In this document: in pieces, positions 11,744 through 21,340 of the stretch
How positions within the stretch are numbered: position 1 is the stretch's first letter
How the letters are laid out: every line of letters starts with the position of its first letter
Source: Betaproteobacteria bacterium
GTDB taxonomy: Bacteria; Pseudomonadota; Gammaproteobacteria; Burkholderiales; SG8-39
Length of the DNA: 64,000 bases
NCBI GenBank assembly: GCA_016713125.1
Contig: JADJPT010000002.1
Location: forward strand, 248,001 to 312,000
Reading direction: 5' to 3'
Notes under the pieces: model-generated
Told to the model about the DNA's origin: nothing
The model's input: only the letters and a program-made list of their open reading frames with translations
Databases searched by the model: none
Position numbers and translations under genes: made by a program

Positions 11744-12878
11744 TCAGGCGACTTCGCGCACCGTCTCGCCGCCGCGCACGACGCGCACGCAGGGGTTGGC
11801 GCCCATCGCATAGGCCAGCTCCGCCGGCGTGTCGACCTTCCAGAACGCCAGGTCGGCCTGCCGGCCCGGCTCGAGCGTGCCGTGCGTGGCGGCCAGGCCC
11901 AGCGCGCGCGCGCCGTTGCGCGTGACGCCGGCCAGCGCTTCCTCGGGGGTGAGGCGGAACAGCGTGCAACCCATGTTCAGCGTCAGCAGCATGGACAGCA
12001 GCGGCGAGGAGCCCGGGTTGCTGTCGGTGGCGAGCGCGATCGGCACGCGATGCCGGCGCAGCGACTCGACCGGCGGCACTGATATGGTCGGCCGACAGCG
12101 CGCCGTGGCGGGCCGCGAGCGCGGCGCCGCCGAGGTCGGAGAGCTGGTCGGCGTGCAGCTTGACCGGCAGGCCCAGCGCGCGCGCGGCGTCGAACACGCG
12201 CCGCGTCTGCGCCGGCGAGAAGCCGATGCCCTCGCAGAAGGCGTCGACCGCGTCGGCCAGGCCCTCGCGCGCCGCCGCCGGCAGCACCTCGTCGACGACG
12301 AAGGCGATGTAATCGTCGGCGCGGCCCTTGTACTCCGCAGGCAGGGCGTGTGCGCCGAGGAAGGTGGTCTTCACGGTGACCGGCGCCGAGGCGCCCAGCA
12401 GGCGCGCCACGCGCAGCATGCGCAATTCGGTCTGCAGGTCCAGCCCGTAGCCCGACTTGATCTCGAGCACCGTGGCGCCTTCGGCCAGCCAGTGCGTGAG
12501 TCGCGCCGAGGCCGCGTTCACCAGCTCCATTTCGGAGGCCTCGCGCGTGCGCGTCACCGTGGACACGATGCCGCCGCCGGCGCGCGCGATCTCCTCGTAG
12601 CTGGCGCCCTGCAGGCGCAGTTCGAACTCGCGCGCGCGATGCCCGCCGTACACCAGGTGGGTATGGCAATCGACCAGGCCCGGCGTGATCCAGGCGCCCG
12701 CGGCGTCGCATACCTCGCGCGCCAGGCTCTCGGGGCGCCCCGGCAGGTCCGCGCGCGCCCCCACCCAGGCGATGCGCCCGGCCTCGATGGCGATCGCGCC
12801 GTCGCGCAGCGCCCCATATGCTTCTCCGCTCTCGCGCATGGTGGCGAGGTCGGCGTTCAACCAGAGAGTGTCGTACAT
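11744..12878 (-). CDS. hutI: Imidazolonepropionase, frameshifted with internal deletion
   Basis: Hydrolyses 4-imidazolone-5-propionate to formiminoglutamate, the third hut step. The N-terminal part is clear: metal motif DCHTHLVYGGHR, substrate region KTTFLGAHALPAEYKGR, KLHADQLSDLGGAALAARHG and SADH. After SADHI near 12083 the sequence jumps directly to PPVESLRRHRVPIALATDSNPG in another frame. Relatives carry about 30 more residues here, including the AAAGTVAVLLPGAFYFLRE-type segment. The catalytic Asp region ATDSNPG and the C-terminus ending at 11744 remain. As written it cannot encode a functional enzyme, so this is either a true deletion or an assembly loss. Confidence 0.85.
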
Positions 12879-12898
12879 GCCGCTATGATAACAACCGC

Positions 12899-14281
12899 AT
12901 GAATCCCCCCGCCAAGACCCGCCACGCCTACCACGCCGCGCACGCGCTGCTGCCCGAAGGCTGGGCCGCGGACGTGCGCATCGAAGTGTCCGCGCAGGGC
13001 GAGATCACCTCCGTGCGCGCCGGCGCCGAGGCCGGCGATGCCGAGCGTCTGGCCGGCCCGGTGCTGCCCGGCATGCCCAACCTGCATTCGCACGCCTTCC
13101 AGCGCGCCATGGCCGGGCTGACCGAAACGCGCGGCGCCGGGGACGACGATTTCTGGAGCTGGCGCGAACTGATGTACCGCTTCGTCGCCCGCCTCGCCCC
13201 GCCGCAGGCGCTGGCCGTGGCGCGCCACCTGTACATCGAAATGCTCAAGGGCGGTTACACCGCGGTGGCGGAGTTCCACTACGTGCACAACCAGCCCGAC
13301 GGGACGCCCTACGCCAACCCCGCGGAAATGTCGCTCGCCCATGTGCAGGCCGCGCGCGAAGCCGGCATCGCCATCACGCTGCTGCCCGCGCTCTACACCT
13401 ATGGCAATTTCGGCGCCCGGCCGCTGGCGGCGCGCCAGTTGCGCTTTCGCAGCGATCCGCGCGCGGTGCTCGACCTGGTCGCTGCGGTGCACGCCAGTGC
13501 GCCCGACGATCCGGACATCCGCGCCGGCGTCGCCCCGCATTCGCTGCGCGCCGTCGACCTGGACGGGCTGCAGGATCTGCTGGCCGGACTGCACGCCGAG
13601 GCGCCCATCCACATCCACGCCGCCGAGCAGACGCGTGAAGTCGCCGACAGCCTGGCCTGGAGCGGCCAGCGTCCCGTCGAATGGCTGCTCGAGCACCTGC
13701 CGGTCGATCCGCGCTGGTGCCTGGTGCACGCCACGCACCTGAACGCGGCCGAGACCGCGGCGCTGGCTCAGAGCGGCGCGGTGACCGGCGTGTGCGCGAC
13801 CACCGAAGGCAACCTGGGCGACGGCATCTTCCCCATGCAGGACTATCGTGCGTCCGGCGGACGTTACGGCATCGGCGGCGACAGCCACGTTTCGCGCAGC
13901 CCCTTCGAGGAACTGCGCCTGCTCGAGTATGTGCAGCGCCTGGTGCATCGCCGGCGCAACCTCACGGTGGGCGCCAGCCCGGCCGTGGGCACCACCCTGT
14001 GGCTGGAAGCCTGCGCTGGCGGCGCCCAGGCCGTGGGGCGCGCCATGGGCGCGCTGCGCGCGGGCTGCCGCGCCGATCTGGTGGTGCTGGACGGTGGGCA
14101 CCCGGACCTCGAGGGCAGGCGCGGCGACGATCTGGCCAATGCCGCGGTGTTCGCCGGCGCCGAGGGACTGGTGCGCGACGTGATGGTCGCCGGCCGCTGG
14201 CAGGTGTGTGGCGGACGCCATGCCGCGGAAGACGCGGCACGCGCGGCTTACAGGATAGCGGTCGCCGAACTTCTCGCCTGA
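12899..14281 (+). CDS. hutF: Formimidoylglutamate deiminase
   Basis: Amidohydrolase that converts formiminoglutamate to N-formylglutamate and ammonia, committing histidine catabolism to the HutF/HutG branch. The 460 residues show the metal motif MPNLHSHAFQRAM, HIHAAEQTREV and the late GGDSHVSRSPFEELRLLEY. The ATG at 12899 lies only 20 bases from the divergent hutI start, so the promoters must overlap coding sequence or one of the genes is read from an upstream message. Intact and of normal length. Confidence 0.95.
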   Translation: MNPPAKTRHAYHAAHALLPEGWAADVRIEVSAQGEITSVRAGAEAGDAERLAGPVLPGMPNLHSHAFQRAMAGLTETRGAGDDDFWSWRELMYRFVARLAPPQALAVARHLYIEMLKGGYTAVAEFHYVHNQPDGTPYANPAEMSLAHVQAAREAGIAITLLPALYTYGNFGARPLAARQLRFRSDPRAVLDLVAAVHASAPDDPDIRAGVAPHSLRAVDLDGLQDLLAGLHAEAPIHIHAAEQTREVADSLAWSGQRPVEWLLEHLPVDPRWCLVHATHLNAAETAALAQSGAVTGVCATTEGNLGDGIFPMQDYRASGGRYGIGGDSHVSRSPFEELRLLEYVQRLVHRRRNLTVGASPAVGTTLWLEACAGGAQAVGRAMGALRAGCRADLVVLDGGHPDLEGRRGDDLANAAVFAGAEGLVRDVMVAGRWQVCGGRHAAEDAARAAYRIAVAELLA

Positions 14282-14321
14282 GCGTGGCGCTGCGGGCTGC
14301 GCAGCGGGCAGTGCAGCGCGC

Positions 14322-15038
14322 CTACTTGCCGATGGCGCATTCCAGGCCGCCGCCCTTGCCCGTCACGCCGCCCTGCACGGGCGAACTCAGGGCCTGCGGC
14401 GGCAGGGTCACGCGCACGCCCTGCTGCGCCGGCACCACCACGGGCGGCGTGGTGGGCGAGGACACGAAGCCCAGCTGCCCGACGCGGAACTCCGCGCTGC
14501 CGGCCTGCGTGCTGACCACGATGGCCCCGTCCGCCACGTCCACGTGCAGGCCGTTGGGCGGCGTTCCGCCGCCCGGCATCGGCACGCCGGCGCAATCGCT
14601 GTTGCAGAACAGGGCGCCGAAGTGCGTGCCGCGTATGCCGATGGTCGCGTTCGGCGTGGCCAGCCGGAACAGCGCCGGGTTGCGACGCCCCAGCGCGCCG
14701 GTCACGCTGCGCAAGCCGCCCTTGATCAGGCTCATCACCATGTTGTCGGCTTCGGGGCGCTTCTCTTCGTACTTGTAGGCCTCGATCTTCAGCTGCGTGT
14801 TGGGACGCAGCACCACTTCGCCGCCGTCGCTGAACTTGAGGCGCGCATAGCTGTTGTCGGCGGTGGCCACCAGATCGCCTTCGTTGACCGCCGACTTGAG
14901 CGACAGGATGCGTGACTGTCCGTCCTCGCGCTTGGCCACCACCGCGCCGGAAAGGTTGGTGATCACGCCGCTCACCGCCACGGCCTGGAACGCGTACATC
15001 AGCAGCGCGAAGAACGCGAAACTAGCAGCCGGGCGCAT
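14322..15038 (-). CDS. Secreted FecR-domain protein next to the exoprotein
   Basis: From MRPAASF at 15038 the product is 238 residues with a hydrophobic N-terminus (SFAFFALLMYAFQAVAVSG) that looks like a signal peptide or anchor. A FecR-type beta domain follows (AVNEGDLVATADNSYARLKFSDGGEVVLRPNT, then NATIGIRGTHFGALFC). The C-terminal part is Gly/Pro-rich, and paired cysteines (FCNSDC) may form a disulfide. It overlaps the end of the exoprotein gene by 17 bases, so the two are probably co-transcribed. FecR-domain proteins often accompany large surface proteins, and a role in exoprotein maturation or surface retention is inference. Confidence 0.8.
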   Translation of the reverse strand: MRPAASFAFFALLMYAFQAVAVSGVITNLSGAVVAKREDGQSRILSLKSAVNEGDLVATADNSYARLKFSDGGEVVLRPNTQLKIEAYKYEEKRPEADNMVMSLIKGGLRSVTGALGRRNPALFRLATPNATIGIRGTHFGALFCNSDCAGVPMPGGGTPPNGLHVDVADGAIVVSTQAGSAEFRVGQLGFVSSPTTPPVVVPAQQGVRVTLPPQALSSPVQGGVTGKGGGLECAIGK

Positions 15039-18000
15039 TGCGTCTCCGTTGCTTGGCCTGTTCCTCGGTTTCCTCTTTCTTCGTACCGGGACCGCCATCG
15101 CTCTGCTCGTTGCCCGTACCGCTTCCGGTACCGCCGGACGAAGTCGGCTTCAGGTTGTTGGGATCGCTGGCACCGGATCCCGACGAGCCGCTTGCGCTCG
15201 TCGTGCCGACGGAAGTCTGCTGCGTGGTGTTCAGGCTGCTGTTGACCAGCAGCACCAGGATCGGATCCTGCGCCGCCACGCTGGCCGTGTTGCTCGCTCC
15301 GACGACCACCGGGATCGTCACCGCCTGCTGCGTGACCTGACCGGTCGCGCTGTACAGACCGCTGCCCGAGAACGTCGGCGGAGAGTAGGGGTTGGCGGTC
15401 AGCACCACGCACCCTGCGCAGTTGTCGGCCAGGAGGCTGATCGCGCCCGCGGCCACCACGCCCGCACCGGAATTGGCGCCCGTCCCTGAGACGAAATTGA
15501 TGGCGCCGCCGGCCAGCGCGGCCAGCGTCGCGCCGCCGCTGTTGGCCTCGACCAGCGCGTGCGTGCCGGTGCCGGCGCCGCCCGTCAGCAGAATGTTCGC
15601 GCCGAGCATCGTCACCGAACCGCCGGTCACCTGCGCCACGCTGCCGTTGCCGCTGCCGCCGCTCAGGCTCAGGTTGCCGCTGGCGTTGATGGCCACCGTG
15701 GTCGGGTCGATCAGCGCCGACGCGTTGGGCGCCGCACCGCCGGCGATGACCATGTCGCCGGCGGCGATGCTGATCAGGTTGGCGGCCGTCAGCTTGCCCT
15801 CGAGGCTGGCCGAAGTGTCGCTGCCCCGGAGGGTCACCGTGGGGGCGTTCAGGAAGAGATTGGCACCGGCCATCAGGTGCGCGCTCTGCGTGGCCGCGGA
15901 ATGCGGCTGCACCAGGATCGAGGTCCCCGAGGACAGCACGATGTTGTCCGCGGAAACCGTGCCGTTCAGCACGCTGATGGCACCGGTCGACGAGGCGGTC
16001 AGCGTGCCCGTATTGAGCTGGAAGCCGTGCTCGAAGGCGATCTGGCCCTGCCCCGTGAGGATCAGGTCGCCGATGCCGCCGAGGTTGGTCGAGATCACCG
16101 TGCTGTCGACGAAGATGCCCCCGGTGTGGCTGGCCGCGCCGATCTGCAGCGTCTGCGCGCCCAGTGTGGCGAACTCGGCATTCGACAGGCGCAGACCCAC
16201 GCCGCCGCCGTCGCCGAGGAAGATCGGCGTCGCATCCGCGTCGCTGCGCACGAACACCGTGCCCGACCCGCCGTTGACCACGCCGCCGTCCAGCACCATG
16301 TCGCTGCCGCGCAATGTGATGGTGGTGGCGGTGGCCGCATTGTCGATGGTGCCGCTGTTGGTCAGCGTGCCCGCACCGGCGTTGATGGCCATGCCGCCGG
16401 CCCCGATCAGGGTGCCGGTGTTGGTAACGCCATTGCCCTGCACGCCCAGCGCGCCGCCCGCCGTCAGGTTGCCGCTGACCAGCACGCTGCCGGTGTTCTG
16501 CACGGCGTACTGCCCCGCCGCGCTGCCCGACAGCACCGTGAGCGCGCCGCCGGAGCCGATGTAGCTCACGTAACCGCTCGAATCGCTCAGCTCGATCGTA
16601 TTGACGGTATTGCTGCCGACCAGGTTGAGCCCGCCGACGGAGTTCACGATCAGCTTGTCGGCGAACAGTGCGCCGGACTGCGTCACCGCCCCCGAGGAGT
16701 TCACCGACAGATTGCCGGCCGTGTTCATCGCCCCCAGTTGCAGGCCGCCGGTGTCGCCGAAGCTCAGGTTCTGCGCCGAGGCGCTGACCACGCCGAAGTT
16801 GTTCGCGGCCATCCCCAGCGTGACGTTGCCGTTGGCGGCCGTGAATCCGGCCAGCCCGCCGACGGCGATGGCGCCGCTTTGCGTGATCGAACCGTTGGCC
16901 GAGTTCAGCGTCAGGTTGTTGGCCACATAGGATGAGCCGAGGGTGATCCCCGAGTCGCCCGCATAGGCTGCATTGTTCGAGACGTTGAACGACAGCGAAC
17001 CGCCGATGCTGTTGCCGGCATCGTTCAGGTTGACGTTCACCGCGCTGAGCGAAAGGTTGCCCGCCAGGCTCAGTGCCCCGGACAGGCCGATGTCCGAGCT
17101 CGAGGCCAGGAACACATCGCCCGCCGAGATGGATGCGCCCAGCGTGACCAGCGCGCTGCTGTCGATGTACACCCCGCCCGAGGTGTTGGTGAACGACAGC
17201 GCCGGCGCCGCGGTCTTCAACGGCGCTGCGAGGGTGCCGATCCCCGCGCCGGCCAGCTGCAGGCTGGTGGCGGAAATGTTCTGCGTCGGATCGCCCGAGG
17301 AGGCGATGGCGCCGCTCGAAGCCGTGAGCTGCACGATGCCGGCGGATATCGCATTCACCGTCAGCGTGCCGCTGCCCTGCACCGCGCTGACGCTGCCGAA
17401 GCCGGCGATCGCACCCAGGCTCTGGTTGAACGCCTGTGTGACGATCAGGCCGGCGCCGGCGCCGCCGCTCACGCTGCCACCGGACTGCACCAGGCTGTCC
17501 AGGGTCAGCATCTGGCCTGCGGCGATGCTCAGGCTGCCGCCGAGGATGCTGAGGTTGGTGATGCTGGAGTTCGCGCCCAGGTCGAGCGAGCCGCTGCTGA
17601 TCGCGAAGGTGTCGTCCGCGCCGCTCAGCACCAGGCTGCGCACCTGCTGCCCGGCGCTGCTCAGGGTGATCGTGGCCGCCCCGGGACGGTCGGCGATGAC
17701 CGCATCCTCGCCGGCCGTGGGTGCGTGGCCGCGGCTCCAGTTGGTGCCCAGGTCCCACAGTCCGCCGCCGTTGAAGGTCCAGGTATTGACCACGCCGCTG
17801 ATGCCCAGCGTGAAGTTGCCGGCGTTGTAGTTCGGCGTCAGGCTGGCGCCGGCCAGGCCGGTCACGGTGAAGTTCCCGGTGCTGCCGCCATGCGTGGCCA
17901 CCACATAGCTGTCGCCGCCGCTGACCGAGAAGTTGCCCAGCTCGACGAGGTTCAGGGTGCCGCCGGCGGCCAGCGTCCCGCTGACCGCCAGCACGTCGTA

Positions 18001-18090
18001 GTTGCCGCCGGCGTTGCCGGCCAGCTCGATCTCCAGCGTGCCGCTGGCCGACTGGCTGTAGTTGCCGATGACGTTCAGGGTGCCCACCAC
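15022..18090 (-). CDS. Exoprotein segment 6: C-terminal beta-helix and tail
   Basis: A 1022-residue open stretch with the same Gly/Ser/Asn-rich strand repeats (GNYSQSASGTLEIELAGNAG, NTSGGVYIDSSALVTLGA, LTANPYSPPTFSGSGLYS). The last 50 residues change to a polar tail rich in Ser/Gly, then Glu/Lys/Gln/Arg (GPGTKKEETEEQAKQRRR), ending with Cys. It overlaps the FecR-domain gene by 17 bases. There is no CdiA-type VENN motif and no toxin domain that I recognise, which argues for an adhesin-like role rather than contact-dependent inhibition. Confidence 0.75.
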   Translation of the reverse strand: MVGTLNVIGNYSQSASGTLEIELAGNAGGNYDVLAVSGTLAAGGTLNLVELGNFSVSGGDSYVVATHGGSTGNFTVTGLAGASLTPNYNAGNFTLGISGVVNTWTFNGGGLWDLGTNWSRGHAPTAGEDAVIADRPGAATITLSSAGQQVRSLVLSGADDTFAISSGSLDLGANSSITNLSILGGSLSIAAGQMLTLDSLVQSGGSVSGGAGAGLIVTQAFNQSLGAIAGFGSVSAVQGSGTLTVNAISAGIVQLTASSGAIASSGDPTQNISATSLQLAGAGIGTLAAPLKTAAPALSFTNTSGGVYIDSSALVTLGASISAGDVFLASSSDIGLSGALSLAGNLSLSAVNVNLNDAGNSIGGSLSFNVSNNAAYAGDSGITLGSSYVANNLTLNSANGSITQSGAIAVGGLAGFTAANGNVTLGMAANNFGVVSASAQNLSFGDTGGLQLGAMNTAGNLSVNSSGAVTQSGALFADKLIVNSVGGLNLVGSNTVNTIELSDSSGYVSYIGSGGALTVLSGSAAGQYAVQNTGSVLVSGNLTAGGALGVQGNGVTNTGTLIGAGGMAINAGAGTLTNSGTIDNAATATTITLRGSDMVLDGGVVNGGSGTVFVRSDADATPIFLGDGGGVGLRLSNAEFATLGAQTLQIGAASHTGGIFVDSTVISTNLGGIGDLILTGQGQIAFEHGFQLNTGTLTASSTGAISVLNGTVSADNIVLSSGTSILVQPHSAATQSAHLMAGANLFLNAPTVTLRGSDTSASLEGKLTAANLISIAAGDMVIAGGAAPNASALIDPTTVAINASGNLSLSGGSGNGSVAQVTGGSVTMLGANILLTGGAGTGTHALVEANSGGATLAALAGGAINFVSGTGANSGAGVVAAGAISLLADNCAGCVVLTANPYSPPTFSGSGLYSATGQVTQQAVTIPVVVGASNTASVAAQDPILVLLVNSSLNTTQQTSVGTTSASGSSGSGASDPNNLKPTSSGGTGSGTGNEQSDGGPGTKKEETEEQAKQRRRNAPGC

Positions 18091-18800
18091 GCCGTTGCCG
18101 CCCGGCGCACCATGCCCTGGTTGCTCAGCGTCGTCGCCCCCAGGTTCAGCGTGCCGGTGCCGGAAATCACGCCATTGGCGGCGTTGACCAGCGCCGCGCC
18201 GTTGGTGGACAGGATCGCCCCGCCGGCGATGTGCACGCCGCCGTCGTTGGTTCCCGAGGCAAAACCGCCCATGCCGAACACGACCGTGCCGGTCGAGATA
18301 TTGAAGGCGCCGTTGAGTTCGTTCTGCAGGTTGAACACCAGGTCGTCATCCGCACCGGCGCCGGTGCGCAGGCCCAGTTGCGCCGTCCCTGACCCCGCCG
18401 AACGCCGCAGCTCGCCCCCGGACTGGTTCACGAACGACAACGTCAGGATGCCATCGTTGTTGTCCGTCGTGTCGCCCGCCAGCAGGTCGCCCTGGATGTC
18501 GAACACCCCGCCCGAAGCGTTGGTGATCGTCGCCGTCCCCGCACCCGTCTTGTCCAGCGTCCCGCTGCTCCACACCACATTGCCCTGGTTGGTGATCTGC
18601 GCGCCGTTCTGCAACACCTTCGTGCCCCCGGCCAGCGTCAGCAAACCACCCGAGGCCACCCGCACATTGCCGTTCAGCGTCCCGCCGTTCCACGCGCTGG
18701 CGTTGCCCGTCACCAGCACCTCGCCCGGCCCGCTCACCGTCCCGCTGTTGAACGCCAGGTTGCTCACCTCGAAGCTCTGCCCGGTGTTCACCGCCAGCGT
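18075..18800 (-). CDS. Exoprotein segment 5: last unit of repeat array B
   Basis: Continues array B in another frame: TLAVNTGQSFEVSNLAFNSG, NGNVRVASGGLLTLAGGTK, GVFDIQGDLLAGDTTDNNDG, then a variant end with GVHIAGGAILSTNGAAL. It breaks near 18100 where segment 6 takes over (MVGTLNVIGNYSQSASGTLE). The open frame itself extends upstream to 19478 as a shadow, so I report only the part with exoprotein-like sequence. Confidence 0.7.
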   Translation of the reverse strand, partial: TLAVNTGQSFEVSNLAFNSGTVSGPGEVLVTGNASAWNGGTLNGNVRVASGGLLTLAGGTKVLQNGAQITNQGNVVWSSGTLDKTGAGTATITNASGGVFDIQGDLLAGDTTDNNDGILTLSFVNQSGGELRRSAGSGTAQLGLRTGAGADDDLVFNLQNELNGAFNISTGTVVFGMGGFASGTNDGGVHIAGGAILSTNGAALVNAANGVISGTGTLNLGATTLSNQGMVRRAATAWWAP

Positions 18801-21340
18801 CGCCCTGACACCCGGAACTGGCCCGCCCCGCCGGCGCTGCCGTTGCCCATGCTGTGCGTGCCCGCCACCAGGTCGAACACCGCGCCCGCGGCAATCTGGA
18901 AGCTGCCGCCGTTGCTCGTCGTCGTGCCGTACTGGTTGACCTGCACCGTGCCGCTCTGCACGTTGATCAGACCGTTGTTCTGCAGGTTCACCAGCAGGTC
19001 GTCGTCCGCGCCCGCGCCCGTGCGCCCGCCCAGCTGCACCGTGCCCGAGCCCGCCGAGCGCCGCATCTCGCCGCCCGTCTGGTTCACCAGCGACAGCGTC
19101 AATATGCCGTCGTTCGTATCCGTCGTGTCCCTGATCGCCAGGTCGCCCTGGATGTCGAACAGCGCGCCCGAGGCGTTCGTGAACGTCGCCGTGCCCAAGC
19201 CCGTCTTGTCCAGCGTCCCCGCCGTCCACACCACATTGCCCTGGTTGGTGATCTGCGCCCCGCTGGCCAGGTACTTCGAGCCCGCACCGTTGATCGTCAG
19301 CACACCGCCCGAGGCCACCCGCAGGTTGCCGCTGAACACCCCGCCATCCCACACGCTGCCGTTGCCCGTGATCAGCACCTCGCCCGGCCCGGTCAGCGTG
19401 CCGCCGTTGAACGCCAGGTTGCTCATGTTCGCCGTCGCCGCCGCGTTCACGCCGACCGTCCCGCCGCTGATCCGCCACTGCCCCGCGCCGCTCGAACTCA
19501 TGCCGCCGAAGTTGTGCGTGCCCGCCACCACATTGAACACCGCCCCGGCACCGATCTGGAAGCTGCCGCCGTTGGCCGTCGTCGTGCCGTACTCGTTGAC
19601 CTGCACCGTGCCCGTCTGCACGTTGATCAGGCCGTTGTTCTGCAGGTTCACCAGCAGGTCGTCGTCCGCACCCGCGCCCGTGTGTTTGCCCAGCAGCACT
19701 GTGCCCGAGCCCGCCGATCGGCGGATTTCGCCACCGGACTGGTTCAACAGCGACAGCGTGAATATGCCGTCCTGCGTATCCGTCGTGTCGCGTATCGCCA
19801 GGTCACCCTGGATGTCGAACAGCGCCCCCGAGGCGTTCGTGAACGTCGCCGTGCCTGAACCGGTCTTGTCCAGCGTCCCTGCCGTCCACACCACGTTGCC
19901 CTGGTTGGTCAGCACCGCACCGCTGGACAGATACTTCGAACCCGCGCCGTTCAGGTACAGGGTCCCGCCCGAGGCGACGCGCAGGTTCCCCGACAGCACA
20001 CCGCCGCTCCAGTTGCCTTCGCCCGTCAGGCTCAATTGGCCGGTGCCGGCCAGCGTGCCACCGCTGAATGTCAGGTCAGGCGTGCTCACCGTCGCGCCTG
20101 CGTTCACGCTGAGCGTGCCGCCGCTCAGTTCCAGGTAGCCCATGCCTGAGGCGCCCGCGTAATTGATCGCCCCGCCGCTCAGCCTGAGGATCCCGGTGCC
20201 GCTGCCGCTCATGTTGCTGAAATTGTGCGTGCCGGAGGCGTAGTCGATGGCCGCCCCGGCGGCGATCTGGAAACTGCCGCCGCTGGAAGCCGCGGTGTCG
20301 GCGTGGTTGATGCGCACCGTGCCGGTGGAGACGTTGAACGAGCCGTTGTTCTGCAGGTTGAACAACAAGTCGTCATCGTTCCCAGCGCCGGTGCGCAGGC
20401 CCAGTTGCGCCGTCCCCGTGCCCGCCGAACGCCGCAGTTCGCCCCCGGACTGGTTCACGAAGGTCAGCGTCAGGACGCCATCGTTGTTGTCCGTCGTGTC
20501 CCCCGCCAGCAGGTTGCCCTGGATGTCGAACAGCGCCCCCGAGGCGTTGGTGATCGTCGCCGTCCCCGAACCGGTCTTGTCCAGCGTCCCCGCACTCCAC
20601 ACCACATTGCCCTGGTTGGTGATCTGCGCGCCGTTCTGCAGCACCTTCGTGCCCCCGGCCAGCGTCAGCAAACCACCCGAGGCCACCCGCACATTGCCGT
20701 TCAGGGTCCCGCCGTTCCACGCGCTGCCGTTGCCCGTCACCAGCAGCTCACCCGGACCGCTCACCGTCCCGCTGTTGAAGGCCAGGTTGCTCACCTCGAA
20801 ACTCTGCCCGGTGTTCACCGCCAGCGTCGCCCCGGACACCCGGAACTGGCCCGCCCCGCCGGCGCTGCCGTTGCCCATGCTGTGCGTGCCCGCCACCAGG
20901 TCGAACACCGCCCCCGCCGCGATCTGGAAGCTGCCGCCGTTGCTCGTCGTCGTGCCGATGTCGTTGACCTGCACCGTGCCGCTCTGCACGTTGATCAGGC
21001 CGTTGTTCTGCAGGTTCACCAGCAGGTCGTCATCGTTCCCAAAGCCCGAGCGCCCGCCCAGTTGCACCGTGCCCGAGCCCGCCGAGCGCCGGATCTCGCC
21101 GCCCGTCTGGTTCACCAGCGACAGCGTGAATATGCCGTCATTCAGATCCGTCGTGTCCTTGATCGCCAGGTCACCCTGGATGTCGAACAGCGCCCCCGAG
21201 GCGTTCGTGAACGTCGCCGTGCCTGAACCGGTCTTGTCCAGCGTCCCCGCCGTCCACACCACGTTGCCCTGGTTGGTCAGCACCGCGCCGCTGGACAGAT
21301 ACTTCGAACCCGCGCCGTTCAGGGTCAGCGTTGCGCCGGG
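18360..21340 (-). repeat. Repeat array B in exoprotein, unit about 656-711 bp
   Basis: The anchor CACACCAC(A/G)TTGCCCTGGTTGG recurs at 18571, 19227, 19887, 20598 and 21255, spacings 656, 660, 711 and 657. Each unit encodes about 220 residues of beta-helix with the signature LDKTG(S/L/A)GTAT and DIQG. The copies differ by substitutions and by one longer unit. Confidence 0.85.

Noticed and set aside
15022..15200. C-terminal end of the exoprotein as a CdiA-type toxin with an immunity gene after it
   Set aside because: No VENN-like motif and no toxin domain; the following gene has a FecR domain and a signal-like N-terminus and does not look like an immunity protein.
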